Source of the DNA: CAIKLP01 sp965279595
GTDB lineage: Bacteria; Bacteroidota; Bacteroidia; Sphingobacteriales; Sphingobacteriaceae
Length of the DNA: 64,000 nt
Direction: 5' to 3'
Assembly (NCBI GenBank): GCA_965279595.1
Contig: OZ257246.1
Location: forward strand, 2,480,001-2,544,000
Shown here: positions 34,847 to 45,154 of the stretch, in pieces
Position numbering within the stretch: the stretch's first letter is position 1
How the letters are laid out: every line of letters begins with the position of its first letter
Made by a program: the position numbers and the translations under genes
Notes under the pieces: generated by a model
What the model was told of the DNA's origin: nothing
Databases searched by the model: none
The model's input: only the letters and a program-made list of their open reading frames with translations

Positions 34847-35749
34847 TTGAATATTTTGAAAGCATTACCTACCGAATTTAATTTCCTTGGTCTAGAAGAC
34901 CCCGAATTATACAGCTTTGAAAAAGCTAAATACGTAATTCAATCTGCACCCTATGAACATACTTCTTCTTATTTAGAAGGTTCGAATAAAGGTCCGGCTG
35001 CAATTATTCAAGCTTCGCAATTTGTTGAGTTTTATGATGAAGAGTTGGATTGTGAAACTATCAAAACTGCTCCTATTGCTACTTTAGAAGCCATTGATTT
35101 TAATGGTAAAGTGGATGCTGACGCAATTGATTTAATTGAACAAGAAACCGAGAAATTATTAAACGCCAATAAGTTTGTTGTTTCATTTGGAGCTGAACAT
35201 ACTGTTACTTATGGTTTCGTTAAAGCATTTGCAAAAAAGTTCGACAACTTAACGGTTCTTCAAATTGATGCTCACTCTGATTTGCGTGAATCTTATCATG
35301 GCAATATTTATTCACATGCTTCCGTAATGGCGCGTGTAAAAGACATGGGTATTAATTTATGTCAAGCGGGTATTAGAGCACAATGCATTGAAGAGGCAAA
35401 TGAAATAAAAAGCAATCCAAAAATTCATACTTATTACGCTCATAAAATTCGTCAAAATCCAAATTGGGTAAATCATATCATTGCTGACATGACTGAGAAC
35501 GTTTACATCACCATTGATGCAGATGGTTTTGATCCAAGCATTATGCCAGCTGTTGGTACCGCTGAACCTAATGGTTTATTTTGGAATGAGACTTTAGAAT
35601 TATTAAGAGAGACTTGCAAGAATAAAAATGTAGTAGGTTTTGATATTGTAGAATGTGCGCCTATGGAAGGAAGCATTTTATCAGAATATACTTTAGCAAA
35701 ATTAGCATACCGTATCATTGGATACATCGAAACATTTAAAAAGAACTAA
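34847..35749 (+). CDS. speB: Agmatinase/arginase-family ureohydrolase
   Basis: The 300-residue protein has the manganese ligands in SFGAEHTVTYG, QIDAHSDLRESYHG and TIDADGFDPSIMP. The C-terminus contains VGFDIVECAPMEGS. The family hydrolyses agmatine to putrescine and urea; in this phylum it usually accompanies arginine decarboxylase, which is not in the window. The only good start is the TTG at 34847; an ATG at 34828 is out of frame and lies in the promoter. Six bases later ychF begins, suggesting co-transcription. Substrate is inferred, not proven. Confidence 0.85.
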   Translation: MNILKALPTEFNFLGLEDPELYSFEKAKYVIQSAPYEHTSSYLEGSNKGPAAIIQASQFVEFYDEELDCETIKTAPIATLEAIDFNGKVDADAIDLIEQETEKLLNANKFVVSFGAEHTVTYGFVKAFAKKFDNLTVLQIDAHSDLRESYHGNIYSHASVMARVKDMGINLCQAGIRAQCIEEANEIKSNPKIHTYYAHKIRQNPNWVNHIIADMTENVYITIDADGFDPSIMPAVGTAEPNGLFWNETLELLRETCKNKNVVGFDIVECAPMEGSILSEYTLAKLAYRIIGYIETFKKN

Positions 35750-35755
35750 TACAAT

Positions 35756-36853
35756 ATGGCATTACAGTGTGGAATCGTTGGTTTACCCAACGTAGGAAAA
35801 TCAACTTTATTCAATTGTTTATCAAATGCAAAAGCTCAGGCAGCAAATTTTCCTTTTTGTACCATTGAGCCTAATGTTGGTGTAATAACAGTTCCTGATT
35901 TGCGCTTAACTAAATTGGCTGAATTGGTGAATCCACAACGCATTGTGCCCAATACTATTGAAATTGTTGATATAGCAGGTTTAGTAAAAGGTGCAAGTAA
36001 AGGCGAAGGTTTAGGAAATCAATTCTTAGGAAATATTCGTTCTACCAATGCCATTATTCATGTGTTAAGATGTTTTGATGACCCGAATGTAATTCATGTG
36101 GATGGATCAGTAGACCCGATTAGAGATAAAGAAATTATAGATACAGAACTTCAATTGAAAGATTTAGATTCAGTTGAAAAGAAAATGCAAAAGGTAGAAA
36201 AATCTGCAAAGACTGGAGATAAAGATGCCAAAAAAGCATTAGAGGTTTTGACATTAGTTAAAGATACCTTGATGGCTGGAAAGTCAGCAAGAACAGCACA
36301 AATAGAAGCTAAAGACTTAGAATACATTGACGATTTACAATTGCTTACTTTGAAACCTGTACTATATGTATGTAATGTAGATGAAGCAGCTATCAAAAGT
36401 GGTAATGCTTATGTTGATCAAGTAAAAGAAGCAGTTAAGAATGAAAATGCAGAAGTGTTAATTATATCTGCAGCCATTGAAGCGGATATTGCTGGTTTAG
36501 AAAGTTATGATGAGCGTCAACTATTTTTAGAAGATTTAGGTTTGACAGAGTCAGGTGTAAATAAATTAATTGTTGCTGCATATCGTTTATTAAATTTAGG
36601 AACTTACTTTACTGCAGGTGTGCAAGAAGTTCGCGCTTGGACAATCACTTTAGGCATGACAGCTCCACAAGCTGCAGGGGTTATTCATACTGATTTTGAA
36701 AAAGGATTTATCAGAGCTGAAGTTATTAAATATAACGACTTCATTACTTTAGGTTCAGAAAATGCTTGTAAAGAAGTTGGTAAATTAGGTGTTGAAGGTA
36801 AAACTTATGTGGTGGAAGATGGAGATATCATGCACTTCCGATTTAATGTTTAA
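35756..36853 (+). CDS. ychF: Redox-regulated ATPase YchF (Obg-family)
   Basis: The 365-residue protein begins MALQCGIVGLPNVGKSTLFN with the P-loop, then FPFCTIEPNVG and VDIAGLVKGASKGEGLGNQF, a helical insertion, and the C-terminal TGS domain (YFTAGVQEVRAWTI through GDIMHFRFNV). YchF binds ATP and associates with ribosomes. The C-terminal end and length match the family exactly. Convergent with the T9SS plug gene, with no intergenic space. Confidence 0.95.
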   Translation: MALQCGIVGLPNVGKSTLFNCLSNAKAQAANFPFCTIEPNVGVITVPDLRLTKLAELVNPQRIVPNTIEIVDIAGLVKGASKGEGLGNQFLGNIRSTNAIIHVLRCFDDPNVIHVDGSVDPIRDKEIIDTELQLKDLDSVEKKMQKVEKSAKTGDKDAKKALEVLTLVKDTLMAGKSARTAQIEAKDLEYIDDLQLLTLKPVLYVCNVDEAAIKSGNAYVDQVKEAVKNENAEVLIISAAIEADIAGLESYDERQLFLEDLGLTESGVNKLIVAAYRLLNLGTYFTAGVQEVRAWTITLGMTAPQAAGVIHTDFEKGFIRAEVIKYNDFITLGSENACKEVGKLGVEGKTYVVEDGDIMHFRFNV

Positions 36854-38107
36854 TTAACGAATAGTATTAAATTCTTTTACTGCTATTAACTCGTCGTATC
36901 TACTTCCGGTACGACGAAAATATACCATGATTCTATAATTGTTTTCTGTTTCGAAGAAGGTTCCTTCAACTGAAGCTATATCAACCAGGCTAGCATTTCT
37001 GGCTTTAAAGCCATACATGTAATTATACACACCTTGCTTCAACAAAACATCCGCTTCATAAATTCTATAAGTCGGATTATATTTTAAGCGATACTTTTCA
37101 GTTGCCGACCAATTATTGAATTTCCCCAATACATAATAATCACCATAGGGGTTTTGCGAACCATAATCAAATCGAAAATGAACATGTATATAATCTGCTT
37201 CATAATTGGGTGATGAAGCATCAATCTTTCGAACCATAAAATTCCCATTCATGTCGAAATCATTGACAAATCTTTCTGAATACCTCGGAATATCTGTTAA
37301 TAAAATCATTTCATTTGTAGAATCAATACTGATGTTACTAACGTGCTCTCCTAAAAACCGAATACTTCTTAAATCCATTCTTCTATATTCATTCAATCCA
37401 TCAAATACATTGGCATCTACATGGTTGAATTGCAATTTACCTTCTTGAAAAAAAGTAGGTTTGATATTTGATTTTGTATTATCCCAACGATCATTCTGCA
37501 TGACCACTACATTGAATTGCCCCAAAGGATTATCTACTCTGAAATCAGCATACAATATATCAAAATCAATTTTCTGTTTCTTATTTCGATCACTAATTGT
37601 AGTGCTTCTATTTACTAAATGATCTACTTGCACCTTTGGGTCCATGATCATAAATCGCTTAGTAAATAATGGATGTTCTGGGTCTCCTGTTTTATAAACT
37701 TTAATGCAATAATTCCCACTCAATAATAACTTTACATCAATATTTGGAAAATTTAAAGCGTAATGGGTATAGGTTTGACGGGCATTGTAAGAGAAACGAT
37801 AGTTAACAATATAGTTCTCCGTAAAGCCTTCATAGTATTCCATTAAATTCAAATTAGAAGCTTTCCAATCTGCAGTACAATGTTGAATACTATAACTAAG
37901 GTTTTTATACTCTTCTGCTAAATCATCAAATAGAAGTGTTAAGCTTTCATTGTTGTTGAGGGTAATGATTGGAAAAGACTGTTCTGTTTTTGAATTGTAT
38001 AATTGTACTGTATGAATATTTTCATCATAAATTTTATCTTCAAAAACCTGTGCATGCACTAAGTTGCTAATCAAAATAAAATTTATGACAAAAAGTATTA
38101 TTCTCAT
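36854..38107 (-). CDS. T9SS plug protein (DUF5103)
   Basis: The 417-residue protein has a signal peptide (IILFVINFILISNLVHAQ) and then the DUF5103 pattern: LSYSIQHCTADWKASNL, YEGFTENYIVNYRFSYN, TYTHYALNFPN and C-terminal GKFNNWSATEKYRLKYN. The family includes Plug, which closes the periplasmic side of the SprA translocon in type IX secretion. The start overlaps the end of the ABC-F gene by four bases. With the sorting domain on the amidase at 11.8-13.1 kb this supports a working T9SS. Confidence 0.85.
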   Translation of the reverse strand: MRIILFVINFILISNLVHAQVFEDKIYDENIHTVQLYNSKTEQSFPIITLNNNESLTLLFDDLAEEYKNLSYSIQHCTADWKASNLNLMEYYEGFTENYIVNYRFSYNARQTYTHYALNFPNIDVKLLLSGNYCIKVYKTGDPEHPLFTKRFMIMDPKVQVDHLVNRSTTISDRNKKQKIDFDILYADFRVDNPLGQFNVVVMQNDRWDNTKSNIKPTFFQEGKLQFNHVDANVFDGLNEYRRMDLRSIRFLGEHVSNISIDSTNEMILLTDIPRYSERFVNDFDMNGNFMVRKIDASSPNYEADYIHVHFRFDYGSQNPYGDYYVLGKFNNWSATEKYRLKYNPTYRIYEADVLLKQGVYNYMYGFKARNASLVDIASVEGTFFETENNYRIMVYFRRTGSRYDELIAVKEFNTIR

Positions 38108-40023
38108 TTTTCGGTTTGCATAATTCGCTCAGCAATAGCTTCCCAATCTTGATTGGTATTTGATAAATCTAACTTAACTTTCTCGTAATTACTATTTACT
38201 TCGGATAATTTCTTTGGATCAGAATAGACATCCTCTAGTGAAAGTTGCTTTTCCATTTCCGCTTTTTTTATTTCCAATTCGGCAATTAAATCTTCTAATT
38301 TTTGCAATTCCATTTGCATCTTTTTAGCAAGTTTCTTTTGCTCCTCTTTTTCAAAATCGCTTTTCGGTTTTGCAGGTTTTTCTTCTTTTACTTTTGCTAC
38401 TGGTAATGGTTGCTCTTTCCCTTCTTTCTCTCTTTTATCTAACCATTCTTCATATTCAGCATAGGTTCCAGGATATTGCTTGATTTGCTTATCTTCAATA
38501 TACCATATTTTATTAGCCACATTGTCTAACATATACCTATCATGAGAAACAACGATGAAAGTACCTTCAAATTGCTGTAATGCTTGAATTAATATATTTA
38601 CAGATTGTATATCCAAGTGATTGGTAGGCTCATCTAGAATTAAAAAATTGGCATCTGAAGTAATTGATTTAGCCAAGGCTACTCTTGATTTCTCTCCCCC
38701 TGATAATACCTTAATTTTTTTGAAAACATCATCACCTGTAAATAAGAAACAACCTAAAAGTGAACGCACTTCTGTTTCCGTATATTCAGGTGCAAAGTTT
38801 TTCAACTCGTCAATTATGGTATTGTCTAAATGCAAGGATTCTAATTGATGTTGAGCAAAAAAGGTCTTGGTTACATTATGTCCTAAAATTGCTTTCCCTT
38901 CAAAATCTTCAGCTCCAGCAATAATTCTCAATAAAGTTGATTTCCCTTTACCATTCGCTCCAATCAATGCAATCTTATCCCCTTTCTCAATGGTTGCACC
39001 TGCATTTTCTAAAATATCAATTGCAGGGTAAGCTTTGTTAATATGCTCCAACATCATTACATGTCGACCAGAAATTTTAGAGAACTTAAATTTGAAATTT
39101 ACACTGGCATTATCTTGTTGCACATTATCTACGCGCTCTAATTTATCCAATGCTTTAATTCTTGACTGTGCCATTTTCGCTTTAGAAGCTTTCGCTCTGA
39201 AACGATCGATCAATTTCTCTTGTTCTTTTATGTACTGTTGTTGATTTTGGAATTGCCCTTTTTGAATTTCCTCTCTAACAGCTTTCTCTTCTAAATAAAA
39301 AGAATAATTACCTGCATAACTTATTAAATCTTGATTCTTTGATTCAACAATTTTAGTTACCGTACGGTCTAAGAAATAACGATCATGGGATACAATCACA
39401 TAAGCGCCTTCAAAATCATGTAAGTAATTTTCTAACCATTTAATGGATGGTAAATCCAAGTGATTGGTTGGCTCATCCAATAATAACAGATCAGGAGTTT
39501 GCAATAATATTTTAGCAAGCATTACACGCATTCTCCACCCTCCTGAAAAAGTAGATAATGGTCGGTGTGTATCAGCTGCTGAAAAGCCTAAACCTGCAAG
39601 TATTTGCTCGGCTTTGTATTGAATATTATAACCATCTAAGGCTTCAAATTCTTCTTGTTTATTACTTAATTTATTGATAACCGCATCCGAATGATCCGTT
39701 TCTAACAATACTATTAATTCTTCAATCTCATCATGCAATTGGTTCTGACGCTCAAAAGCCTCCATTGCCACATGCAAAATAGAATGCTCTGATTGGTAAG
39801 AAAGTAAATCTTGATTGAGGTATCCAATTTTCAAATCTTTGGTTTTTGAAATATTTCCCGCATTGGGTTTATATTCTCCAACTAAAATTCTTAATAAGGT
39901 AGTTTTTCCTGTTCCGTTTGCACCAATTAAACCAATTCTTTCATTGGGTTTAATATGCCAGCTAGCCTCTTCGTATAATGCCCTTGAGCCAAATTCAAAT
40001 GTTATGTTATTTAATGCGATCAC
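38104..40023 (-). CDS. ABC-F family ATPase
   Basis: The 639-residue soluble protein has two ATPase domains (Walker A GANGTGKTTLL and GANGKGKSTLL; signatures FSGGWRMRV and LSGGEKSRV; Walker B LLLLDEPTNHLD and LILDEPTNHLD). A linker with a long charged helix and a C-terminal coiled coil (EDLIAELEIKKAEMEKQ) follow. ABC-F proteins act on ribosomes, rescuing stalls or protecting against antibiotics. It starts with a GTG (MIALNNITFEFG), behind a TATATTTG box at 40043-40050. Translated together with the plug gene. Confidence 0.92.
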   Translation of the reverse strand: MIALNNITFEFGSRALYEEASWHIKPNERIGLIGANGTGKTTLLRILVGEYKPNAGNISKTKDLKIGYLNQDLLSYQSEHSILHVAMEAFERQNQLHDEIEELIVLLETDHSDAVINKLSNKQEEFEALDGYNIQYKAEQILAGLGFSAADTHRPLSTFSGGWRMRVMLAKILLQTPDLLLLDEPTNHLDLPSIKWLENYLHDFEGAYVIVSHDRYFLDRTVTKIVESKNQDLISYAGNYSFYLEEKAVREEIQKGQFQNQQQYIKEQEKLIDRFRAKASKAKMAQSRIKALDKLERVDNVQQDNASVNFKFKFSKISGRHVMMLEHINKAYPAIDILENAGATIEKGDKIALIGANGKGKSTLLRIIAGAEDFEGKAILGHNVTKTFFAQHQLESLHLDNTIIDELKNFAPEYTETEVRSLLGCFLFTGDDVFKKIKVLSGGEKSRVALAKSITSDANFLILDEPTNHLDIQSVNILIQALQQFEGTFIVVSHDRYMLDNVANKIWYIEDKQIKQYPGTYAEYEEWLDKREKEGKEQPLPVAKVKEEKPAKPKSDFEKEEQKKLAKKMQMELQKLEDLIAELEIKKAEMEKQLSLEDVYSDPKKLSEVNSNYEKVKLDLSNTNQDWEAIAERIMQTEK

Positions 40024-40042
40024 AATTCTCTAATTTTCGATG

Positions 40043-40050
40043 CAAATATA
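40043..40050 (-). promoter_or_regulatory. -7 promoter box (TATATTTG) for the ABC-F/plug operon
   Basis: It is a minus-strand TAnnTTTG match 20 nt before the GTG start. Confidence 0.5.
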
Positions 40051-40180
40051 GCATTTTAAAGCATTAATTGCCTTTGCTGCTATGGCTTTCCAAGCTTCAA
40101 ATCATATATTTTTTCATATAAATGGAATAATTGTTATCCATTTCAAAAAATGAAATTTTACTATCTTGCCGAAAAAAATC

Positions 40181-40963
40181 ATGGATCCAAGGTTAGCAGC
40201 ATTTGAAAGATTATTAGACATCATGGATGAACTCCGTGCCAAATGCCCTTGGGATCAAAAGCAAACCATGAAAACACTTCGTCATTTAACTATTGAAGAA
40301 GTATATGAACTTTCAGATGCCATAATTGAAGAAGATTGGCAGGAAGTTAAAAAGGAATTAGGTGATATCATGCTTCATTTAGTTTTCTATGCTAAAATAG
40401 GATCTGAAAAAAATGAATTTAGCATTACCGATGTGTTGAATAGTATTTCTGAAAAACTAATTTCTCGTCACCCACATATTTACGGAGATGTGATTGTAGA
40501 GAATGAAGAAGATGTGAAAAGAAATTGGGAACAATTGAAATTGAAAGAAGGAAATAAATCAGTTTTGTCTGGTGTACCTCAATCATTACCAGCTTTAATT
40601 AAAGCATCACGTATACAAGACAAAGCAAAAGGTGTTGGATTTGATTGGGAATACAAAGAACAAGTTTGGGAAAAAGTGCAAGAAGAAATGAATGAATTCA
40701 GGGCTGAGTTCAATGCTGAAGACAACCAAATGATTGATAAAGTAAAAGCAGAAAACGAGTTTGGTGATTTGCTTTTCTCTTTAGTGAATTATGCCCGATT
40801 TATTGATATCAACCCTGAAGATGCTTTGGAAAATACCAATAAAAAATTTATCAAACGCTTTCAATATTTAGAAGAAAAATCAGCCAGTTTAGGTAAGCCT
40901 TTAAAAGACATGACACTTGCTGAAATGGATGTATTTTGGAATGAAGCAAAAAAATTAAAATAA
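40181..40963 (+). CDS. mazG: Nucleoside triphosphate pyrophosphohydrolase MazG
   Basis: The 260-residue protein has two MazG helical domains. The first has CPWDQKQTMKTLRHL and EEVYELSDAI (EExxD), and the second has KAENEFGDLLFSLVNYAR. It hydrolyses (d)NTPs to monophosphates, removing damaged nucleotides. I choose the ATG at 40181; a TTG five codons upstream lies inside the TATCTTG promoter-like element. A lipoprotein gene follows 13 bases later. Confidence 0.93.
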   Translation: MDPRLAAFERLLDIMDELRAKCPWDQKQTMKTLRHLTIEEVYELSDAIIEEDWQEVKKELGDIMLHLVFYAKIGSEKNEFSITDVLNSISEKLISRHPHIYGDVIVENEEDVKRNWEQLKLKEGNKSVLSGVPQSLPALIKASRIQDKAKGVGFDWEYKEQVWEKVQEEMNEFRAEFNAEDNQMIDKVKAENEFGDLLFSLVNYARFIDINPEDALENTNKKFIKRFQYLEEKSASLGKPLKDMTLAEMDVFWNEAKKLK

Positions 40964-40976
40964 TAGAATTAGGAAA

Positions 40977-41729
40977 ATGAATATGATAAAGAATGTATTA
41001 GTAGGATTATTGATGGTAGTTTCAATTTCAGCTTGTAATAAACCTGCAGAGTTCAATAAAGAATGGATTGGACATTGGATTAGCAAATCTTATATCGATA
41101 GTTTAACTGCTAATAATGATCCACAAAAAGCCAAAAGTACGCCTTTCATTGAATTGATATTTCAATATCCAGATTCTAACTTAAGTATTTTTCATATTGG
41201 AAATAGTACCTCAACAAGTAAATACTTACCCATTGAAAAGAATAAAATAGAAATAAAAAATTATTTAAAACTAGGCTTGGTTACTTTAGAACAAAGCGAG
41301 GAAGAGTTAATTTTAAAAGATGGAAATGGAAAAACGGTAGACCATTTCATTAAAATTTCTGAACAACAATTTGAACAAGAAGAAACCCAAACTATCATTT
41401 CTTATGGCATAGCTTATGTCAATAAATTGTTATTTACAGGCAGCTATTTATTGAATGATACTACAGCAGTAAATTTGCAATCCAACGGACAAATCATAGG
41501 TTTAAAAGGCTTTGTGAGCTATGCTCCATGCCTAACAGGTGAATGTCATACCATCAGCAAAAGAAACAATATGTTCCTTACAAATAATCAAGGAATGGGT
41601 ATGCAATATGATTGGGAAATTAAAAAAGATTCCTTGTTGATTTATGAATTGGATATGTCGAGGTTCCCAATGAAAACCAAATTGTATGATCGTAAAGGGT
41701 TAATGTTTGCATTGAAAAAAATCAATTAA
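40977..41729 (+). CDS. Lipoprotein of unknown function
   Basis: The 250-residue protein starts with a lipoprotein signal (VLVGLLMVVSISACNKP). The rest is beta-rich with no family I recognise: EWIGHWISKSYID near the N-terminus and GLKGFVSYAPCLTGECH near 180-195, including two cysteines. It probably is anchored in the outer or inner membrane. It follows mazG closely and its 3' end overlaps the permease gene by eight bases on the opposite strand. Confidence 0.7.
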   Translation: MNMIKNVLVGLLMVVSISACNKPAEFNKEWIGHWISKSYIDSLTANNDPQKAKSTPFIELIFQYPDSNLSIFHIGNSTSTSKYLPIEKNKIEIKNYLKLGLVTLEQSEEELILKDGNGKTVDHFIKISEQQFEQEETQTIISYGIAYVNKLLFTGSYLLNDTTAVNLQSNGQIIGLKGFVSYAPCLTGECHTISKRNNMFLTNNQGMGMQYDWEIKKDSLLIYELDMSRFPMKTKLYDRKGLMFALKKIN

Positions 41730-42927
41730 AACGAACTGCTTTAATGGCTGAAATTCTGGTCACTAAGAAACTCGGAATAATGACCATTAATACGCAACAT
41801 AACAGAGCGCCAGCGTTTAGTAGTAATACATCTGTCCATACCAAATGAATGGGTACATAATTCATATAGTAGGATTCTTGATCTAATTTTAAGAAATGGG
41901 TTTGTTGTTGTATGTAACTAAAAATTAATGCAAAAGCATTTCCAATCAATAATCCATAACCCACTAAATATGCGGCATTGATTAAAAATATTTTTTGAAT
42001 GGAAGTATTTACTGCACCTAATGCTTTGAACAATCCAATCATGGAAGTTCGTTCTAATATAATAATGAGCAATGCAGAAATCATATTGATACCAGCAACT
42101 AACAACATCAATACAATAATTACTTGACCGTTTACATCTAATAATTCTACCCATTCATATAAAGTTGGATATAAATTTGCAGTTGGTTCAGCTTTTAAAT
42201 TGATAGGTAATAAATCATTGATATCATCAGATGTAAAATTTACATCTTCTACATTTTTTACAAAAATTTCATAGCCACCAGTTTCTGTGCTATCCCAATT
42301 ATTTACACTTTTCAATAAACTAATGGGTGCAATGATAAAAAGCTTGTCGAGTTCATCAACACCTGATTCATAAATCCCAACTACTTTTACCTTGCGGATT
42401 TTAATTTGTTGATCCGCAAAATAAATATATACAGGATCATTCACTTTTAACAAAAATCGATCAGCATAATATTTGCTGAGCATTATTTCTGTTTTTTCAT
42501 TTTTGATAACCCTACCCTTTTGCAAAATCGAATTGAAAAACTCATTGTTATAATTGGCTCCTAAGCCTTTAATTACAACAGGTTCTATTTGATCATTGAT
42601 GCGCATGATGGCCACTTTATTGGCATACTCATGGAAAGAATAAACATTTGGAATAGAATCAATTTGTTTTTCTAAAGAAGCATTGCGTTGAATAACTGAA
42701 CTCCCTGATGCATTGCCCAATTCGAATTTGGCAATTTGCACATCACCTGAAAAATTACGAAGCTTATCTTTAATAGTAGTTTTGAATCCTCGAATAATGG
42801 AAAGTGTAAGTATCATTACAGCAATACCTAAAGCAATACCAGTAATAGCAATACGCACAATCATTTTTGAGAATGACCGTTTGGATTTAAAACTGATGCG
42901 TTGGGCTATATAATGTTCGAAATTCAA
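41722..42927 (-). CDS. FtsX/LolCE-type ABC transporter permease
   Basis: The 401-residue protein has a first membrane helix (IVRIAITGIALGIAVMILTL), a periplasmic MacB-like domain (residues 50-255) and three C-terminal helices including IIVLMLLVAGINMISALLIII and ERTSMIGLFKALGA. It resembles lipoprotein-releasing permeases of the LolC/E group; the ATPase is elsewhere. The start appears to be TTG (42925-42927), since later ATGs would remove the conserved first helix. Membrane lipoprotein export is the likely role. Confidence 0.85.
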   Translation of the reverse strand: MNFEHYIAQRISFKSKRSFSKMIVRIAITGIALGIAVMILTLSIIRGFKTTIKDKLRNFSGDVQIAKFELGNASGSSVIQRNASLEKQIDSIPNVYSFHEYANKVAIMRINDQIEPVVIKGLGANYNNEFFNSILQKGRVIKNEKTEIMLSKYYADRFLLKVNDPVYIYFADQQIKIRKVKVVGIYESGVDELDKLFIIAPISLLKSVNNWDSTETGGYEIFVKNVEDVNFTSDDINDLLPINLKAEPTANLYPTLYEWVELLDVNGQVIIVLMLLVAGINMISALLIIILERTSMIGLFKALGAVNTSIQKIFLINAAYLVGYGLLIGNAFALIFSYIQQQTHFLKLDQESYYMNYVPIHLVWTDVLLLNAGALLCCVLMVIIPSFLVTRISAIKAVRFN

Positions 42928-43019
42928 ATTTTCTTATTTCAAGCTAAATTATAAATCTTATTAATTAATAAGGGTTTTTTTGTTAATTAGATTAGGATTT
43001 ACTGTATAAATATTTAAAA

Positions 43020-44195
43020 ATGAAAAAATACTCCATTCTACTCCTACTATTATTTGTTTGTTGGGAAGCCAATGCTCAGAGCAAAGCAGCTAAACCAATT
43101 CCAGCAGCCTATATGCTTTATAATTATTTACCAGCATTGCAAAATAAAAAGGTGGGTTTGGTGGTCAATCAAACTTCTACCTTAGAGCAAACTCATTTGG
43201 TTGATACTTTATTGAAACTAGGTATTGCTGTTGACAAGATATTTGCACCTGAACATGGTTTCAGAGGTAATGCAGATGCAGGTGAAGCAGTTTCTTCTTC
43301 AACAGATGATGCAACTGGAATTAGCATTGTTTCCTTATATGGTGATCATAAAAAACCAACTTCCGAAGATTTAAAAAACTTGGATATTTTGGTATTTGAT
43401 ATTCAAGATGTGGGTGTGAGATTTTATACTTATATCTCAACTTTACATTATGTGATGGAGGCGTGTGCCGAAAATAAAGTTAAACTACTGGTGCTTGACA
43501 GACCTAATCCTAATGGCTCTTATGTAGATGGACCTGTATTAAATATGAAATACAAATCATTTGTGGGTATGCATCCGGTACCCATTGTGTATGGCATGAC
43601 CATTGGAGAATATGCAATGATGATTAATGGAGAAAAATGGTTGAAAGATGGAATGCAATGTGATTTGCAAGTCATCAAAAATGAAAGTTATACCCATGAA
43701 AGTTTTTATTCATTACCTATCAAACCATCTCCTAATTTATTAGATATTGATGCCATTATTTTATACCCTTCACTTTGTTTATTTGAAGGCACAGTGATCA
43801 GCGTTGGTAGAGGAACTTACAGTCCATTTAAAGTAATTGGAAACCCTGAACTGTCTCAATCATACGGTTTTTTGTTCAATCCACAATCTATTGAAGGAAT
43901 GAGTAAAAATCCACCTTTCCTTAATGAAACATGTTATGGAATTGATTTACAAAATTACGATACCGGAGGTTTATTAGCATCCAAGAAAATCAACTTGAAA
44001 TGGTTGATGGAAATGTATCAAAACTATCCTAAGAAAGATCAGTTTTTCAACAGCTTTTTTGTGAAGTTAACAGGAACAGATGAATTGCAAAAACAAATAG
44101 AAGCTGGCAAATCAGAGGCATGCATTCGCAAATCATGGAAAAAAGATTTAAAAACTTTTAAAGAAACTAGGTCTAAATACTTACTATATCTTTAA
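43020..44195 (+). CDS. DUF1343 protein, NamZ-type exo-N-acetylmuramidase
   Basis: The 391-residue protein begins with a signal peptide (LLLLLFVCWEANAQ). It then shows the DUF1343 blocks KKVGLVVNQTS, IFAPEHGFRGNADAGE, VFDIQDVGVRFYTYISTLHY and LDRPNPNGSYVDGP. This family includes Bacillus NamZ, which removes MurNAc from the non-reducing ends of peptidoglycan fragments. Here it would act in the periplasm, recycling or scavenging cell wall. fmt follows 26 bases later. Confidence 0.87.
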   Translation: MKKYSILLLLLFVCWEANAQSKAAKPIPAAYMLYNYLPALQNKKVGLVVNQTSTLEQTHLVDTLLKLGIAVDKIFAPEHGFRGNADAGEAVSSSTDDATGISIVSLYGDHKKPTSEDLKNLDILVFDIQDVGVRFYTYISTLHYVMEACAENKVKLLVLDRPNPNGSYVDGPVLNMKYKSFVGMHPVPIVYGMTIGEYAMMINGEKWLKDGMQCDLQVIKNESYTHESFYSLPIKPSPNLLDIDAIILYPSLCLFEGTVISVGRGTYSPFKVIGNPELSQSYGFLFNPQSIEGMSKNPPFLNETCYGIDLQNYDTGGLLASKKINLKWLMEMYQNYPKKDQFFNSFFVKLTGTDELQKQIEAGKSEACIRKSWKKDLKTFKETRSKYLLYL

Positions 44196-44221
44196 CTTTG
44201 GCGCTAAACTAATTATTGAGT

Positions 44222-45154
44222 ATGAAGATTGTATTTATGGGTACGCCAGAGTTTGCAGTGGCATCACTTCAATTATTAGTGGAGAATAATTATGAGATTG
44301 CTGCTGTAGTAACCGCCGCTGATAAGCCTGCTGGCAGAGGACAAAAACTACAAGAATCTGCAGTAAAGAAATATGCTCAAAGCCAAGGAATACCTATACT
44401 TCAACCCGAAAAATTAAAAGCACCAGAATTTGTTGAAGCATTAAAAAATATAAATGCTGATTTATTTATAGTGGTTGCTTTCCGCATGTTACCTGAAGTT
44501 ATTTGGACAATGCCGCCTTTAGGCACCTTTAATTTACATGGTTCTTTATTACCTCAATACCGAGGGGCTGCACCTATTAATTGGGCGGTCATCAATGGAG
44601 AAAAAGAAACGGGTGTCACTACTTTTTTTCTTCAACAACAAATAGATACAGGGAATATCATTGATCAAGCAAAATTAAAAATTGAAAAAACAGATAATGC
44701 AGGAAAGGTGCATGATGATTTAATGGAAATTGGTTCAAAATTAGTTTTGAAAACTGTAAAAGCAATTGAACAAAAAAACATACAGCTCATATCTCAAGAA
44801 GAAGTATTAAAAAGAGAAGGATTAACGGAAGCTGACATCAAACACGCACCCAAAATATTTAAAGCTGATTGCAAAATTGATTGGACTAAACCTGCGGAAG
44901 AAATACAGAATTTAATAAGAGGCTTAAGTCCCTATCCTACTGCCTATACAGATTTGAAAGGATTGACTTTGAAAATTTTTGCTTCTGATATTCTTGAATC
45001 AAATGCAAAGCTAACTCATCATAGTATTGATACTGATGGAAAAACCTATTTCAGAATTGCTGCCAATGATGCTTGGTTAGATTTGAAAGAAGTGCAATTA
45101 GAAGGAAAGAAAAAAATGATGATTGATGATTTTTTAAGAGGCTGGCGCGCTTAA
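44222..45154 (+). CDS. fmt: Methionyl-tRNA formyltransferase
   Basis: The 310-residue protein begins KIVFMGTPEFAVASL and has the formyl-folate site NLHGSLLPQYRGAAPINWA followed by QQIDTGNII. The C-terminal OB-like domain runs from about 205 to 310. It formylates initiator Met-tRNA. I choose the ATG at 44222; a TTG two codons upstream is also possible. Its 3' end overlaps the converging aminotransferase gene by four bases. Confidence 0.95.
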   Translation: MKIVFMGTPEFAVASLQLLVENNYEIAAVVTAADKPAGRGQKLQESAVKKYAQSQGIPILQPEKLKAPEFVEALKNINADLFIVVAFRMLPEVIWTMPPLGTFNLHGSLLPQYRGAAPINWAVINGEKETGVTTFFLQQQIDTGNIIDQAKLKIEKTDNAGKVHDDLMEIGSKLVLKTVKAIEQKNIQLISQEEVLKREGLTEADIKHAPKIFKADCKIDWTKPAEEIQNLIRGLSPYPTAYTDLKGLTLKIFASDILESNAKLTHHSIDTDGKTYFRIAANDAWLDLKEVQLEGKKKMMIDDFLRGWRA